NCBI GenBank assembly: GCA_038373865.1
Contig: JAXGGA010002854.1
Span: 1 to 64,000, forward strand
Origin: Uloborus plumipes
Lineage: Eukaryota; Arthropoda; Arachnida; Araneae; Uloboridae
DNA length: 64,000 nucleotides
Reading direction: 5' to 3'
Part shown: piece after piece, positions 23,131 through 35,314 of the stretch
Position numbering within the stretch: the first letter of the stretch is position 1
How the letters are laid out: the number at the start of each line of letters is the position of its first letter
Made by a program: the position numbers and the translations under genes
The notes under the pieces: generated by a model
What the model was told of the DNA's origin: nothing
The model's input: the letters and a program-made list of their open reading frames with translations, nothing else
Database searches by the model: none

Positions 23131-23612
23131 CTTTTGAAAATACAACATTCAGTTAGAACATGTTAGAAAAATATGCTATTAAATGAATTAATTAGAAATT
23201 AGTCTTTAAATGTACCCAAACTATATCCTTAAAACAGGATGCTTTTGAAGCTATATTGGAACAAAATTAGGAAAAAAAAGATATATATTTTCTTGTTTTG
23301 TTTTGTTTAAAGCTTAAGAACTGATGGATATCAATAATTTTTTAGAAGAAACTTTATGATGTGTCAACAATTACTCATTTGAAAAAAAAATGACATTACT
23401 AAATTCTCTAATTGTTTATTTGCTGTTAATGGAAGTAAAATTGCCAAACACATTTACTTACTTATTAATTGCAGTGAATATTTGTGTTCATGATATTATT
23501 GAATTAGTTGCTTTTGTATTTTATTTATTAGTTTTATATGTACTTTTTTGTTTTAATTAATATATTTATTTCTTGTAATTTTGCCAAGTACAGCTACGGA
23601 AAGAAATATTAC
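23131..23612 (-). other. ci intron, nothing recognised
   Basis: Short AT-rich intron with no element or RNA signal. Confidence 0.6.
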
Positions 23613-23744
23613 CTCTTCTTCAACAATGTCAGCAACATCCCAAAGTGCATCAGTTTCTACATGCCCACTTGTTGTTGAAATGCTATTGTCACTAATCGGA
23701 GGACTGGCAGCATCAGTAGGTTCATCTTGAGTTCGTGGGGAATC
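23613..23744 (-). CDS. ci: Ci exon 11 (acidic segment after zinc fingers)
   Basis: Acceptor TTTATGTGAAG, donor GAAGAG|GTAATA, phase 0-0, 44 codons. Encodes DSPRTQDEPTDAASPPISD and ends LWDVADIVEEE, similar to the DDDVDVADLP acidic stretch in fly Ci. Probably part of the processing-determinant region. Confidence 0.9.
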
Positions 23745-24034
23745 CTTCACATAAAATTGAAAATTAGTATAAGTAATTATTTCTATAAAGCTTATACTGG
23801 ATAAATTAAAGAAAATATTAACATTGAAGACTAGAAAATTGAAATACTAATTTTATACTGATTTGAAATAGATGCAAAATTACAACAAATTAAGCTCATA
23901 AAACATTAAATATAACTAATTACAAAATTTGAGAACATCTAAATTCATTTGCCAGCCTGAGTTACTTGACATGTTTTATCCTTCCTAATAAAGCCGCACT
24001 ATTCTATTTAAAAAATAATGTACAAGAAAATTAC

Positions 24035-24295
24035 CTCCGACTTAATGCTGGGACTTGACAAGCTACCAGGATGAGTCATATTGCTGCCTTCTGAGTTTGG
24101 ACTTCCTTCCATGCTGTTGGGATCAGTGTGGTGATCTTCGGTTGGTTCACCTTTGTCACCATCTTTGCCTTCACCTCCTTTGTGCTTCTTGTTGGCGTAG
24201 AAGTCAGCACCATGCACAGTCTTCACGTGCTTCCTCAGAGAACTTGGGTCAGTGTACCGTTTAGTGCAGCCAGGAGCTTTACATGCATAAGGTTT
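24035..24295 (-). CDS. ci: Ci exon 10: zinc finger 5 and nuclear-localisation region
   Basis: Acceptor CTGTCCGCAG, donor GGAG|GTAATT, phase 0-0, 87 codons. Encodes [40 protein letters not shown] (finger 5 plus basic cluster), then a Gly/Asp/Ser-rich linker ending [11 protein letters not shown], a motif also found in fly Ci. Finger 5 is one of the two base-reading fingers in Gli. Confidence 0.98.
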
Positions 24296-25488
<1,193 letters not shown>

Positions 25489-26268
25489 TCAATTTAAGTT
25501 TTAACCAAGATTTTAAATGAAAATGAATTACGCATTTATTTTGAAAATATAGTTTATATTAAAAATTATTTGAACTTTTTTATATAATAGCAGATATAAT
25601 GTTTTCAAGCTATAATATTTTACCATATCTTAGTTTTAAATATTGTTGGAAGAAAAGAAAACTTTCTTGTTCCTATTAATGTAATTTATTGCTAATAATT
25701 ACTTTTGGTGTGCATTCATTTCTATTTAAAAATAGTAACAGAAACAGAAAAATTTGTACTTTTAAGAATTCAGGCCAAAAAAGGACAAAATATTTTAATC
25801 AGAAGAAAAATCCTTAGAAAAAGTAATTAAAAAGAGTGTAGCGATTTTTAAAGAGAAATTTTGTTTATATATCTAGGTTAAAGCAATATAAGTTTCTTCT
25901 AAAAGATTCTTAACTTATCTATTTTTAGACAGTTATAAGACTTATTGTCATAAGCCTAAGAAATTGTAACTTTTCTTCAAGCATATACAGAAATTATATT
26001 TCGTTATGGTTTATAAAATAAATAATGTTTAATTTGCTGGTATTCATTCATAAATATGTAGTGATTAAGCCTCTTTCATTAATAAAAATTTATGGAGAAT
26101 CTACTTATATTAAAAACTGAGTATCTTTCTAACTATCTATGTCACGCTTATTTCTCCTGAACGCCAATGAACTGAAAGTCGAACCAGGTACCGATAGGTA
26201 GGTAATTTTTCAGGCTTCATTAGTTTCAATCTATATGATTATACGATTTTAATTAGCGAAGATATCAA

Positions 26269-27201
26269 TTAATAAGTAGTCAAGTTTAAAGCGATTAAGC
26301 CTAATAAATGATTAAACTTCCAAGACATTTTTTCTTACCGTTGCCATTTTGAATTAAAACGTTAATTAAATTATTGAACTATTTAAAATTCCAAGATATT
26401 TATTTCTTTCCGTTGCGATTTTAAGGCAGGAATTCAAGTGAAACACGGATGATCGCAACTCACCAATGCAATCGCAAATTCCAAAATTTGGATTCAAGTG
26501 AAACGAATTCACTTGAATTCGACTTACAGTAGCGGTTGCAATATGCGATCGCCTCGAAGCGACTGCAATGGTGTTTCACTTGAATTCGGCCCTAAATTAA
26601 AACGTTAATTAAATTGAACTTTTTAAAATGAAAGAGTGTTATTTTTTTCCATTGTCATTTTAAATACGTGTTATAACAAAGTTCTAACAATTGTTTTTAT
26701 TCTAATTATTAATGACATATTTTTTCTCAGGTACCATTTTGAAAATGTGTTTTTAAATAAAATTGCAATTGCTGTTTTTAGAAGGGACTTTTTCTGGCTG
26801 CGATCCATAAGTAGTCAAATTTAAAGCGAATGTTTAATTAATAAGTAGTCAAATTTAAAGCGATTAAGCCTAATTAATGATTAAACTTCCAAGACATTTT
26901 TTCTTACCGTTGCCATTTTGAATTAAAACGTTAATTAAATTATTGAACTATTTAAAATTCCAAGATATTTATTTCTTTCCTTTGCGATTTTGAATTAAAA
27001 CGTTAATTAAGTTGAACTTTTTAAAATGAAAGATGTTATTTTTTTCATTGTCATTTTGAATACGTGTTATAACAAAGTTCTAACAATTGTTTTTATTCTA
27101 ATTATTAATGACATATTTTTCTCAGGTACCATTTTGAAAATGTGTTTTTAAATAAAATTGCAATTGCTGTTTTTAGAAGGGAATTTTTCTGACTTCGATC
27201 C
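26269..27201. repeat. Two-copy direct repeat inside Helitron
   Basis: The 365-bp unit TTAATAAGTAGTCAA ... CTTCGATCC occurs at 26269-26806 (538 bp because it contains the 168-bp MITE plus target duplication) and 26838-27201. The copies differ by scattered substitutions and small indels, so the duplication predates or accompanies the Helitron's spread. Confidence 0.85.
26425..26592. mobile_element. Harbinger-like MITE, 168 bp, with internal empty site
   Basis: Left end GGCAGGAATTCAAGTGAAAC, right end (reverse complement) GGGCCGAATTCAAGTGAAAC, flanked by TAA on both sides (26422-26424, 26593-26595). The second copy of the surrounding repeat has the uninterrupted site (TGA at 26991-26993), so this is a filled/empty pair. 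The 3-bp TWA duplication and GG-start ends indicate PIF/Harbinger. Confidence 0.85.
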
Positions 27202-27399
27202 AAATATTAAAAGAACTTTTTCGTTTAGAATTTTGCAATTAATTTTACCGGAAGAAAGCGGTTTGGAAATAATTGTTTTTGGAAAGGAATTTTATTTGTA
27301 ATTTAGGGAGAGTGCTAAGTATGCGCTACTTGACATCGTCTTTATTTTTGAGGAAGCATGTGCAAATAATTCGATTGATTCTTTGATGCAGGAAAGCTT

Positions 27400-27605
27400 T
27401 TTAGCGAGCCGCTTTAGCGGGGAGTAGTTTATTAAACTTTTCCTTGGTACTTTAAAGGCGAGCCGCCTTGGCGGCGAGTAGTGAATTGAAACTTTCCTTG
27501 CTACTGTAAAGGCGAGCCGCCTTGACGGCGAGTAAACTGTTTAAACTTTCCTCATTTCTTTAAAGGCGAGCCGCCTTGGTGGCGAGTAGTTTTCTCAAAC
27601 TGCCT
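27400..27605. repeat. Four-unit tandem repeat near Helitron 3' end
   Basis: About 54-60-bp units, each with GGCGAGCCGCCTTGGCGGCG followed by an AT-rich spacer (AAACTTTCCT). The GC core is self-complementary (GCCGCC/GGCGGC) and can form a small hairpin in each unit. Confidence 0.85.
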
Positions 27606-27848
27606 TCACTACATTACAGCCCGTGCAACGCCGGGCTACGCAGCTAGTATTTTATACATGCCACACTTAGTTGATACTATCACATCACAGAAGTTGAGAA
27701 AAGTAAATATCTTATGATATATAAAATAATGTAATGTTTTTTACTCGTTTTCATTTAAAAATATGTAATCATATCAGTTAGGTGGGTTAAGAAAGTAGGT
27801 AAAATTAGTTAGTATAATTTTCAAACTGTGAAACTGAATTATGCTTAC

Positions 27849-27998
27849 CGTGCATTTATGAGGTTTCTCTCCAGTATGCCGCCTCATATGAACCACAAGC
27901 ATGTATTGTGCTTTGAAAGGTTTCTCTTCTCTGGAGCACTCTTTCCAGCGGCAAACAAAGGATTTTCTGTTCCCATGAATATGATCGTCATTGATGTG
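27849..27998 (-). CDS. ci: Ci exon 8: zinc finger 1 end and finger 2
   Basis: Acceptor CTTTCCGCAG, donor ACG|GTAAGC, phase 0-0, 50 codons. Encodes [38 protein letters not shown] and [12 protein letters not shown]. This gives the histidines of finger 1 and all of finger 2; the order and linkers are diagnostic for Gli/Ci. Confidence 0.99.
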
Positions 27999-28845
27999 CT
28001 GCGGAAAGAGAAATGAGTGGCATAAAATATCATCTTGGTAACGCTTTGAAAAAAATTTCGGCAAAGGATACCGTCAGTTGCGGGATTAGTATGAGTACTG
28101 GATTAAGTTGTGGTGAAAAGAGCAGCACTTTAAATGCAAAATTTAAGAATTGGAACTGCACAAAAGGTTGAAACACTGAAAAATATCAAGACTTTTCTGT
28201 AAGTCCTCCCTTCCAAAAATTTGGAGTCCAAGCCACACATAGGACTTAAGAGATTTCCCTTCTTCTTAAAAATTTGAATTTCACTTTCTGACTCTATTAT
28301 GTATTTCAAAATAAAAGTTCATCAGTTAAAGCAAAATTAGCTGAAATTATTAATAATATTATAAAATGAAGAATTTTAAATGCACAAATATTAAGGTAAA
28401 TTTGCCTAAAATTTTGATTAATTCAAATATTTATTATTTTTGATACACTAGCTTTTGAATATTTTGATGAGTAATAATAAGGTTCCCCCCCCCCCCTCTT
28501 TATTTGTTCCAACTTTTAACTGGTAACTAGCTAACAACTAATAAAAGTAATGTAGCATAGACAATTCAAAATGTAATTATCATCAACACAATTTAAAATT
28601 TAAATGAACAATAGTCAGGGACCTCATTTCAAGTTTTTCCAGGGGGGGGGGCAAAGGGTCCAAACACAATGCAATTTCATCGAAAAACATAAAAAACCAC
28701 TCCCACTTATATGTAAATACATTAATTTCTGAAAGTCGGGGGGGGGGGGGCAATTGACCCCCCTGCCCCCCCCCTAAATGACTTGCCTGACAATAGTAAA
28801 GATATGTTAAGAGGTTGTTTTTTTATTAAATGCAAAAATAAATAC
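27999..28845 (-). other. ci intron with small hAT MITE
   Basis: AT-rich; contains the 174-bp hAT-type element and a C-run (about 28485-28497). Nothing else recognised. Confidence 0.6.
28616..28789. mobile_element. hAT-type MITE, 174 bp
   Basis: Perfect 8-bp duplication ACAATAGT (28608-28615 and 28790-28797). Ends CAGGGACCTCATTTCA and (reverse complement) CAGGCAAGTCATTTAG. Contains three G- or C-homopolymer tracts of 8 to 13 bases. Confidence 0.85.
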
Positions 28846-29076
28846 CTTTACAAGCTCATCTTGAGTGAGGAACTCTTTTCCACAGTTATGCCAGTGACAG
28901 TTTGTTTCAATGAAATCACCAGGTTCATCTTTCAGATCAGCCACTGTGTCCCTATCATCATCATTCAGAACATCTCTGCGGCAAATTTCTTTTTTAATTT
29001 TTAGATGAGCTTCTTCCCCGTCAACAGTGCTGCTGACAACATTGCAGGCAGTTTCACGTCCTCCAGATGAATCAGG
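28846..29076 (-). CDS. ci: Ci exon 7: acidic/sumoylation-like linker and zinc finger 1 start
   Basis: Acceptor CAACTTGCAG, donor AAG|GTATTT, phase 0-0, 77 codons. Encodes PDSSGGRETACN, HLKIKKEICRRD, DTVADLKDEPGDFIETNCHWHNCGKEFLTQDELVK. KDEPGDFIETNCHW is almost identical to fly Ci; the two cysteines of finger 1 are here. IKKE and LKDE fit a sumoylation consensus. Confidence 0.97.
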
Positions 29077-30156
29077 CTGCAAGTTGTTAAAGAATGAATT
29101 AAAATGTCATTATAAATTCTTCTCTTACAAAATTACTATAATCATTTACAACAGTAAAACAAAGCAATCATATATAATTGAATAGTTCAGTAATGGTCAT
29201 GCTCACTCTTTCGCATCACTATATGCAGGGGATTATTTCTAACGAGAAGAAAGTACAAGGGTCCTATAGTCTTTAGTACTTTTGTCATACATAAACATTA
29301 CGGATTCTTTGAAATATGGAAGATTCATACAAAATGAAAAGAAATACAGGAGTTGAGCCTTTTTGCCAATCAAGTTCCAAAGTATGTATCACTGAATGAA
29401 GCTTCAAGTCAAAAACTTCTTTTCTGTCCTATTTTATCACGAAGAATTCAACTTTTTTTCTGTAAGTTAAAAATTATCAGATTTGCTAATAAATTTTTCA
29501 AATGTCATAAATATTACCATATCATTCACTTAAATTTTGTATGCATGATTTGAAATTTTGATACCAATTTAATTGGATATAAAGAGTTCATTAATTCTTA
29601 GAAATAAATTTTACTAAGTACTCCAATAGAGCAAGTAATGCCTACCAAAAGGCATCATAGTTTTACAATATGCTATTTATCCCTCTTGCGGGCATAGCTG
29701 TTGAATTAGAAAAACTTTAGAAAGTGTTGATCCTCAACACCACTGAGCTGTTTCTCTACCGTCCCTCTTCTTTCTCTTGTTTTGTTTTTATTTTGAGGAA
29801 AATGTTTGCTATTTTTCCCTGTTTCACTCTAATTTCTATAACATTGTTTTATTTCATATTTTGCTGTTTTTCTCTCTAAAAAACTGTAATAAAAAACATT
29901 AATGAATTGTCATAAAGGCCAAACTGCTAAACTACTGACCAATCAAAATTGGTCAAAGGTGAAGCACTGTAAGTTGGTGAAGTTCTTATACTTGCTATAA
30001 AAGTAAAATCTAAATTAAGACTTGATTTTTAATGTATTTGAGAGAAGAGTCTTATTTATTATTTTTCATTGATAGTAAATGCAGATATAATATACTGCAT
30101 TGATAGCAGATGCAGAAAATTGATAGTAATGCTGAAATAATAATAAAAGCAATTAC
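29077..30156 (-). other. ci intron, nothing recognised
   Basis: AT-rich; a short self-complementary run near 29640-29655 (ATGCC...GGCAT). No transposon ends seen. Confidence 0.55.
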
Positions 30157-30314
30157 CATGCAGTCCAGTTTGGCAGACATGAGATGGGATCCATAGGAGC
30201 CGACTAGGGGTTGAGGAGCAAAAGCAGAAGGAACTAACATGGGACCACCGTGTCTCATCAAGTGCTGAAAGTGAGGTGATTGCTGTGGCATGCCAAATGC
30301 TGGGCTTAAAGTTC
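30157..30314 (-). CDS. ci: Ci exon 6: N-terminal region after Sufu motif
   Basis: Acceptor CTTTGTAG, donor CATG|GTAATT, phase 1 in, 0 out. Encodes GTLSPAFGMPQQSPHFQHL, PMLVPSAFAPQPLVGSYGSH and LMSAKLDCM. Continues the SYGHLSAG of the upstream exon into TLSPAF as in Gli. Contains a second SYG motif (GSYGSHL). Confidence 0.93.
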
Positions 30315-30979
30315 CTACAAAGACAGAAAATAAGTTATGAGAAACATAAAACATATGCCTGAGAATATTTATGCTTTTACATGCTGTTGTTTATGGATAT
30401 TACCAGTAAAGAAAGTATACATGATGCCACAGTGCAGTTGAATAAATGTAATTCAGTTTCAAGAGTTTAAGTATAGTAACAGATTTTCCTCATCAGATGC
30501 ACATACAGTGGTTCATGACCTTGATTAAGATTTGGTATTATGAGAGAATGTTGAAAATAATTGACAAGGGGTAGCAATTGCCATACCTGTAGCCTACTAG
30601 TTCTAATGTAAGAACTATACGATGATGTCCAAGGAAATTTGAAGTGTCTAAAGTTTTTAAAAGACTTATTAAAATTTAAAAGGCAATTAGAGCTCACACA
30701 TTTTGTAGCTCCGTAAACAAATAAAAATATTTTTATTTTTTTTCTTTATTTCTCTTTAACCCCCTGACGATTCTGGACGTTTTATCACGTCCATATAACA
30801 TGTAATTCTGGAACTGCCAAACCGCCGGGGGGTTAAAAAATCTGCAGAGTTCAGTAAACTTTTGGCTGTTGGAAATATGCTGACTAATTTAGCATGTCCC
30901 ACAAAACGACAAAACTAAAAATTTTAACATTACTATTTTTACTTTCATAGAGTATTAATGGTCAATAAAAACTACCAAC
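30315..30979 (-). other. ci intron with TTAA-flanked palindromic element
   Basis: AT-rich intron. The only structure seen is the small element at 30760-30832. Confidence 0.55.
30760..30832. mobile_element. Possible 73-bp piggyBac-type MITE
   Basis: TTAA on both sides (30756-30759, 30833-30836). Ends CCCCCTGACG and (reverse complement) CCCCCCGGCGG are loose inverted repeats. Inside is a palindrome GGACG...CGTCC. TTAA duplication suggests piggyBac, but the element is so short that chance or another origin remains possible. Confidence 0.5.
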
Positions 30980-31168
30980 CTGCAGAAAGATGACCATATG
31001 AGCCACTGGCACTTGAACTCCTTGAGCCATTCATGAACGACACCAAAGAGTTGGGAGAAAATCGAATCATGGAGCTGATGTCATATGAGTCAGATAAATA
31101 AGGAGAATTGGAAAGGGCCCTCTTCCTTCCATGCCTGGGGGCTGTTCGAGGACTTGCTAAGTGGGAAC
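30980..31168 (-). CDS. ci: Ci exon 5: conserved N-terminal block and Sufu-binding motif
   Basis: Acceptor TTTCAACAG, donor GCAG|GTTGGT, phase 1-1, encodes [60 protein letters not shown], then SAG. The RKRALS.SP..SDS.D...MIR.SPNSL block and SYGHL are hallmark Ci/Gli sequences; SYGHL is the established Suppressor-of-fused docking motif. Confidence 0.98.
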
Positions 31169-31264
31169 CTGTTGAAAATTATTTATAATATGAAACTTAT
31201 TAAAAGAAAAAAAAATCATCACTCGGTTAAACAATAAAAACTTGGTTAAACAGTAAAAACTAAC

Positions 31265-31369
31265 CTTCTGATGCCAGGAAATTTTCACATCCAGGATGTT
31301 GATGAGGGCTTGGAATGCAGTCTCCCAGCATGCATCTCTGCCCCAATGCAGCCATTTGTTGCAAGTACT
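31265..31369 (-). CDS. ci: Ci exon 4 (N-terminal)
   Basis: Acceptor ATCTTCAACAG, donor GAAG|GTTAGT, phase 1-1. Encodes EYLQQMAALGQRCMLGD then CIPSPHQHPGCENFLASEG. EYxxQMAxLxGQR matches a conserved N-terminal segment of Gli proteins. A 95-bp intron separates it from exon 5. Confidence 0.93.
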
Positions 31370-32712
31370 CTGTTGAAGATGCAATAACTTAGTTATTTTT
31401 TACCTTAATGTAATATAGAAGTTCTTTTTCACATTTAAAATAGTGAATGAGATGCAAAATAATCTCATATTGTGCAATTAAATAAAAGAATATAAACTTT
31501 ATTTATATCCTAGCATAAAATTTCAATTAAAAATCAAACTTTTACAAGTTTTTAAGTGAAAGGTATGATAGAAAAACAACCTTTTTTTCATTGATTTACT
31601 TATTTAATGATAAAAACTACTTTCCCCAATTCTTTAAATGCATATTTATATATATATATATACAGGGTGTCCACTCCAATCGTGGACCAATAGCTAATTT
31701 CTAAACCGTTAGAGATAAGCATATAGTTTATCTAGGAAAAAATCTCCAGATTACGAAAGTAATTTTGGGTCCATTCAATGTTTTTCAAAAAATCAAATTT
31801 TGAAAGAGTTACGAAATTTAAATTTTTATACAACCCCTCAGTCCTATCAATCATATTTAGTAAAACATTCTTGACACTGTAACGTTTAAAGCTTAAAAAA
31901 AAATCACTGTTCTACGACAAAAATTGACCGAGTTATGACGTTTTGAAAAATCAAGATTTTGAAGGATTTCGCAAACGGTCCCTTAAGCGATCTCTGGATG
32001 ACGTCATAAAACAATGCAAAATCTTGATTTTTCAAAACGTCATAACTCGGTCAATTTTTGTGGTAGAAGAGTGATTTTTTTTTAGTTTTAAACGTTACAG
32101 TGTCAAGAATGTTTTATTAAGTATGATTGATAGGACTGGGGGGCTGTATAAAAATTTAAATTTCGTAACTCTTTCAAAATTTGATTTTTTGAAAAACATT
32201 GAATAGACCAAAAATTCCTTTCGTAATTTGGAGATTTTTTCCTAAATAAACTATATGCTTATCTCTAACGGTTTAGAAATTAGCTATTGGTCCACGATTG
32301 GAGTGGACACCCTGTATATATATATATATATATTTACTTATTCAATGATAAAAACTACTTTCTCCATTTCTTAAATGTATATGTTATGCAAAACTACAGC
32401 ACACTTATTTATTGCTGTATATTAGTATTTGCAAATTAAAAAAATATAGAAATGCAATAAAATGCACGTAAAAGCAAACCTTAAAAATAAGAGCCTAACA
32501 TGATCTTGCAGATTAAATAAGTTAAAGCAATCTGAAAGTTCACCAATAGTAAAATAAATTAAGGACTTGAAATGGAGAAATATTTCTCTTCAGCTAAAAA
32601 TTATTTTCATAGCTAGAGGTAAAACAAAACAGTGTATGCAACAATTAGATTAAATACAGAGAACTTAACACTTTTTCATTAATTATACTTTTTAAACATA
32701 TTTTTAACATAC
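31370..32712 (-). other. ci intron with long fold-back element
   Basis: Half of this intron is the 652-bp fold-back element 31663-32314, bordered by TA-repeat and by diverged direct repeats of about 55 bp (31603-31655 and 32333-32383). The rest is AT-rich. Confidence 0.7.
31663..32314. mobile_element. Fold-back DNA element, 652 bp
   Basis: Left end CAGGGTGTCCACTCCAATCG and right end its inverted copy; the two halves are complementary for about 300 bp with few mismatches, leaving a short loop (about 31980-32010) centred near GGATGACGTCATAA. Flanked by TA within TA-repeats. CAGGGTG ends plus TA target suggest a Tc1/mariner-type MITE, but the superfamily is inferred. Transcribed within the ci intron it would form a long hairpin. 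Confidence 0.85.
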
Positions 32713-32912
32713 CCCTATTCTCAAGTGAGCCCAACCCCGGCATAGGTGGTGGTGGTCCAGGTGGAATTGGACCATAGAATTGGTCCATGTACGGACTGAG
32801 TCGATAAGGCAAATGAACTGGGCTATCCATGTGTCCACTCGTAACTGAAGCTCGTCTTTGAGCCAGTAGTGACAGCTCAGACAAGTTGGAGTTACTGTTG
32901 CTTGTTGGGAAG
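32713..32912 (-). CDS. ci: Ci exon 3 (N-terminal, proline-rich)
   Basis: Acceptor GTCCCGTTTAG, donor GG|GTATGT, phase 2 in, 1 out. Encodes SFPTSNSNSNLSELSLLAQR, RASVTSGHMDSPVHLPYRLS and PYMDQFYGPIPPGPPPPMP. YRLSPYMDQFY resembles the YRIPGYMEQLY segment of fly Ci. Confidence 0.93.
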
Positions 32913-33041
32913 CTAAACGGGACAAAACAGTTTTGATTTATCAATTTTGTTTCGTTACAATTTTAATTTTCTCTTAAAATTCCCTTTAATTTAGTTACTT
33001 TATAAAGAAGTTCGTTCTTTAATAATAAGTAAAATGTATAC

Positions 33042-33168
33042 CTTGATGCGCCATGATGGAGATGGTGCAGTCGTGGATCCCAAATATATCTTCCTTCATG
33101 AGTGTGCTGGTCCACGGGAATAGGCCCATGTACAGCAGCAAAGGCACTGGGGAACTGGAGGGGAATAC
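33042..33168 (-). CDS. ci: Ci exon 2 (N-terminal)
   Basis: Acceptor ATGTTTTAG, donor CAAG|GTATAC, phase 1 in, 2 out. Encodes IPLQFPSAFAAVHGPIPVDQ and HTHEGRYIWDPRLHHLHHGA. The P.PID..HHEGRY..DP pattern is conserved in vertebrate Gli2/Gli3 N-termini. Confidence 0.93.
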
Positions 33169-35314
33169 CTAAAACATAATTAAAAGTTAAACCTCAACAT
33201 CAAGAATGCCATATACATGTTTCTTTCTTATTAACATTTATCCAAAATTTATCCATAAGAAGAATACACGACAAATCAATTAACAAAATGTAAATAACAG
33301 AGACTGATTTTTTTCCCACAGGTCTCTTTTTGTTAGCATGGTGCCAAATTTGGAAAGTACCATGATGAAAAGAAATTTGAAAATTACTACTGTATATCAC
33401 CATTTTTACACAGCTATAACAAGAAAAAAATTTCCTATAGCCACTTCAACAAAAGCTTTTCAACTGAAACTTCTCTACACAAAAATACATCCCCCTCCCC
33501 ATACAATATGCAGAAAACTTCTATAATTTTCTATCAATAATTTTCAATCAACTTCTATAATTTTCAATTTAAATATCTATTCATGAACCAGTTGTAGCTG
33601 GAGATTTGTCAATGCAGTTAGTGAATTAGTTCTTAGATAGCGCTAGTTAAAGTCATTTATTTCAAACAGCGTGTAGCAGATTTAGGAATTATTTACAAAG
33701 GTAAAATTCTATTGGGAAAACAACTTTTTATTTTTGATTATAAAAAAAAAGCAGCTCATACAAATATGATTGAAAAAAGCAACTTTTTTAAAGACTAAAT
33801 GCTTTTTGCTCGTAAGTGTTGCTTTAAGGATTTTCCTAGTTTCTTCTTATTAATTATATATGAAATGTGGCAAAATACTACAAACATTCTTTGGTATTGT
33901 CTTTTACTGAACTGGCTATCAATAGAAATCCTGTGTTGGACTTCACATTTAGAAATATGAAGTAATAGTAGAGGGTTATAAGAGGGAAACCATTTCTTGC
34001 AACAAAGTAATTTTCCACAAGCAGTTAACAAATTTATACGTTCCGATCTGGCTTGAGATTTCCGAAAATGAGATCATAAAGTTCTGAATTGTAAAGAGAA
34101 AGAGAGAGAGAGAGAGAAAACAAAAATATATGAGCCCAGCTGTAATAATAACACAATCTATAAGTCTATCATAATAAAAGCTTCCAAAGAACATCGAACG
34201 CCCACAATTGAAAAGACCTCTTCGTGATTCTTGAGGAGGTAATGACTGCATCCATAAGCATTTCAATCTGCAGTACCCCCCCCCCCCCTCCTTTTTACCC
34301 GTTGTTAGCAGCCAGAAGATTTATCCTCTTTATGGGATAAAAAAATAAAAAATAAACGTAATAGGAAGGCCAGTCTCACGTTAACAAGGACTTGAATGAA
34401 ATGACAAACGAGTTCTTGTTCCAAATGGCAGTAATAATCCTGGAGATGTTATCTTTTCGCCATAAGGGAGGGGAAAGATGGAACATCCCTAAAACGCTTT
34501 GGAACAAAAGTATAAACGCTGGAAATTGACTCGGGGAAGGCGAAAGAATAAAGCAACAAGCTAGCGGTAATGAGGATATCTGGATTCCCGCGTATATAAA
34601 CGGCACGATGGGAGTTACAATTAAGTTCGAGATATGTAACTCATTGGGGTTTTATCGTAACACAGGATCAGAATGGGAAGATGCCCAATAATCATTAGGA
34701 AATTTGGGTGTCTCGATTTGGCGAGGTCATCGGTACATTGGCTCTTGAAAAGTATCATCCGAATACGTTAAAGATTCTTGTTGTTCCAAAAACAAATCCT
34801 CGCCAAATTTAGCACGGAAGTGTCAGGGGTGCCAAAATTTTGGGAGAGCACAAATTAGCAATTTTCCGAATAGAAATCCAAATTTCGTCACATGATAAAA
34901 TCTGAACACATGATTACTCAAATGAAAAGCGACATTCCAGCATTTAAAAATTACAATGTTGCAATTATGTTTTCAAATTAACCGAATCGTCAGACAAAAT
35001 TTTTTCCAAACAAGGAAAATTTTGACAGGTGGCAGTGACCTCCCATAGGGGAGCACCTGGCAAGCCTTAACTCCCAGTAATTCACAGCAGTATGTACAAA
35101 ATTTAGAAGAGATAAATTCATTTTATAATTGAAAAAAATTTATTTTCTATTGTAATGAATTCACAATTCATAAATTGTGTCGAGTTCCGCGTGAAGATCA
35201 GTTAAAAGTAAAAGGCACCTTATAAATGAAAAAAAAAAAGAGGCTATATTAATGCTTTAGTAATTGCAGCTTGTATTAATTTAAAAAATATTCCGATATA
35301 TTTTACAGGAAATA

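Larger units (their letters stand above)
26100..27647 (+). mobile_element. Non-autonomous Helitron, 1.55 kb
   Basis: Starts TCTACTTATATTAAAAACTG after an A and ends CAGCTAG before a T, so insertion is between A and T as for Helitrons. A 6-bp stem hairpin (AGCCCG/CGGGCT, 27618-27637) sits 10 bases from the CTAG end. No Rep/helicase frame. Inside are two direct copies of a 365-bp unit (26269-26806 and 26838-27201), the first interrupted by a MITE, and a 4-unit tandem array near the 3' end (27400-27600). Confidence 0.88.

Noticed and set aside
34829..35058. Possible hAT element (CAGGGGTGCC ... GGAGCACCTG)
   Set aside because: Ends are only loosely complementary and no 8-bp target duplication is present.
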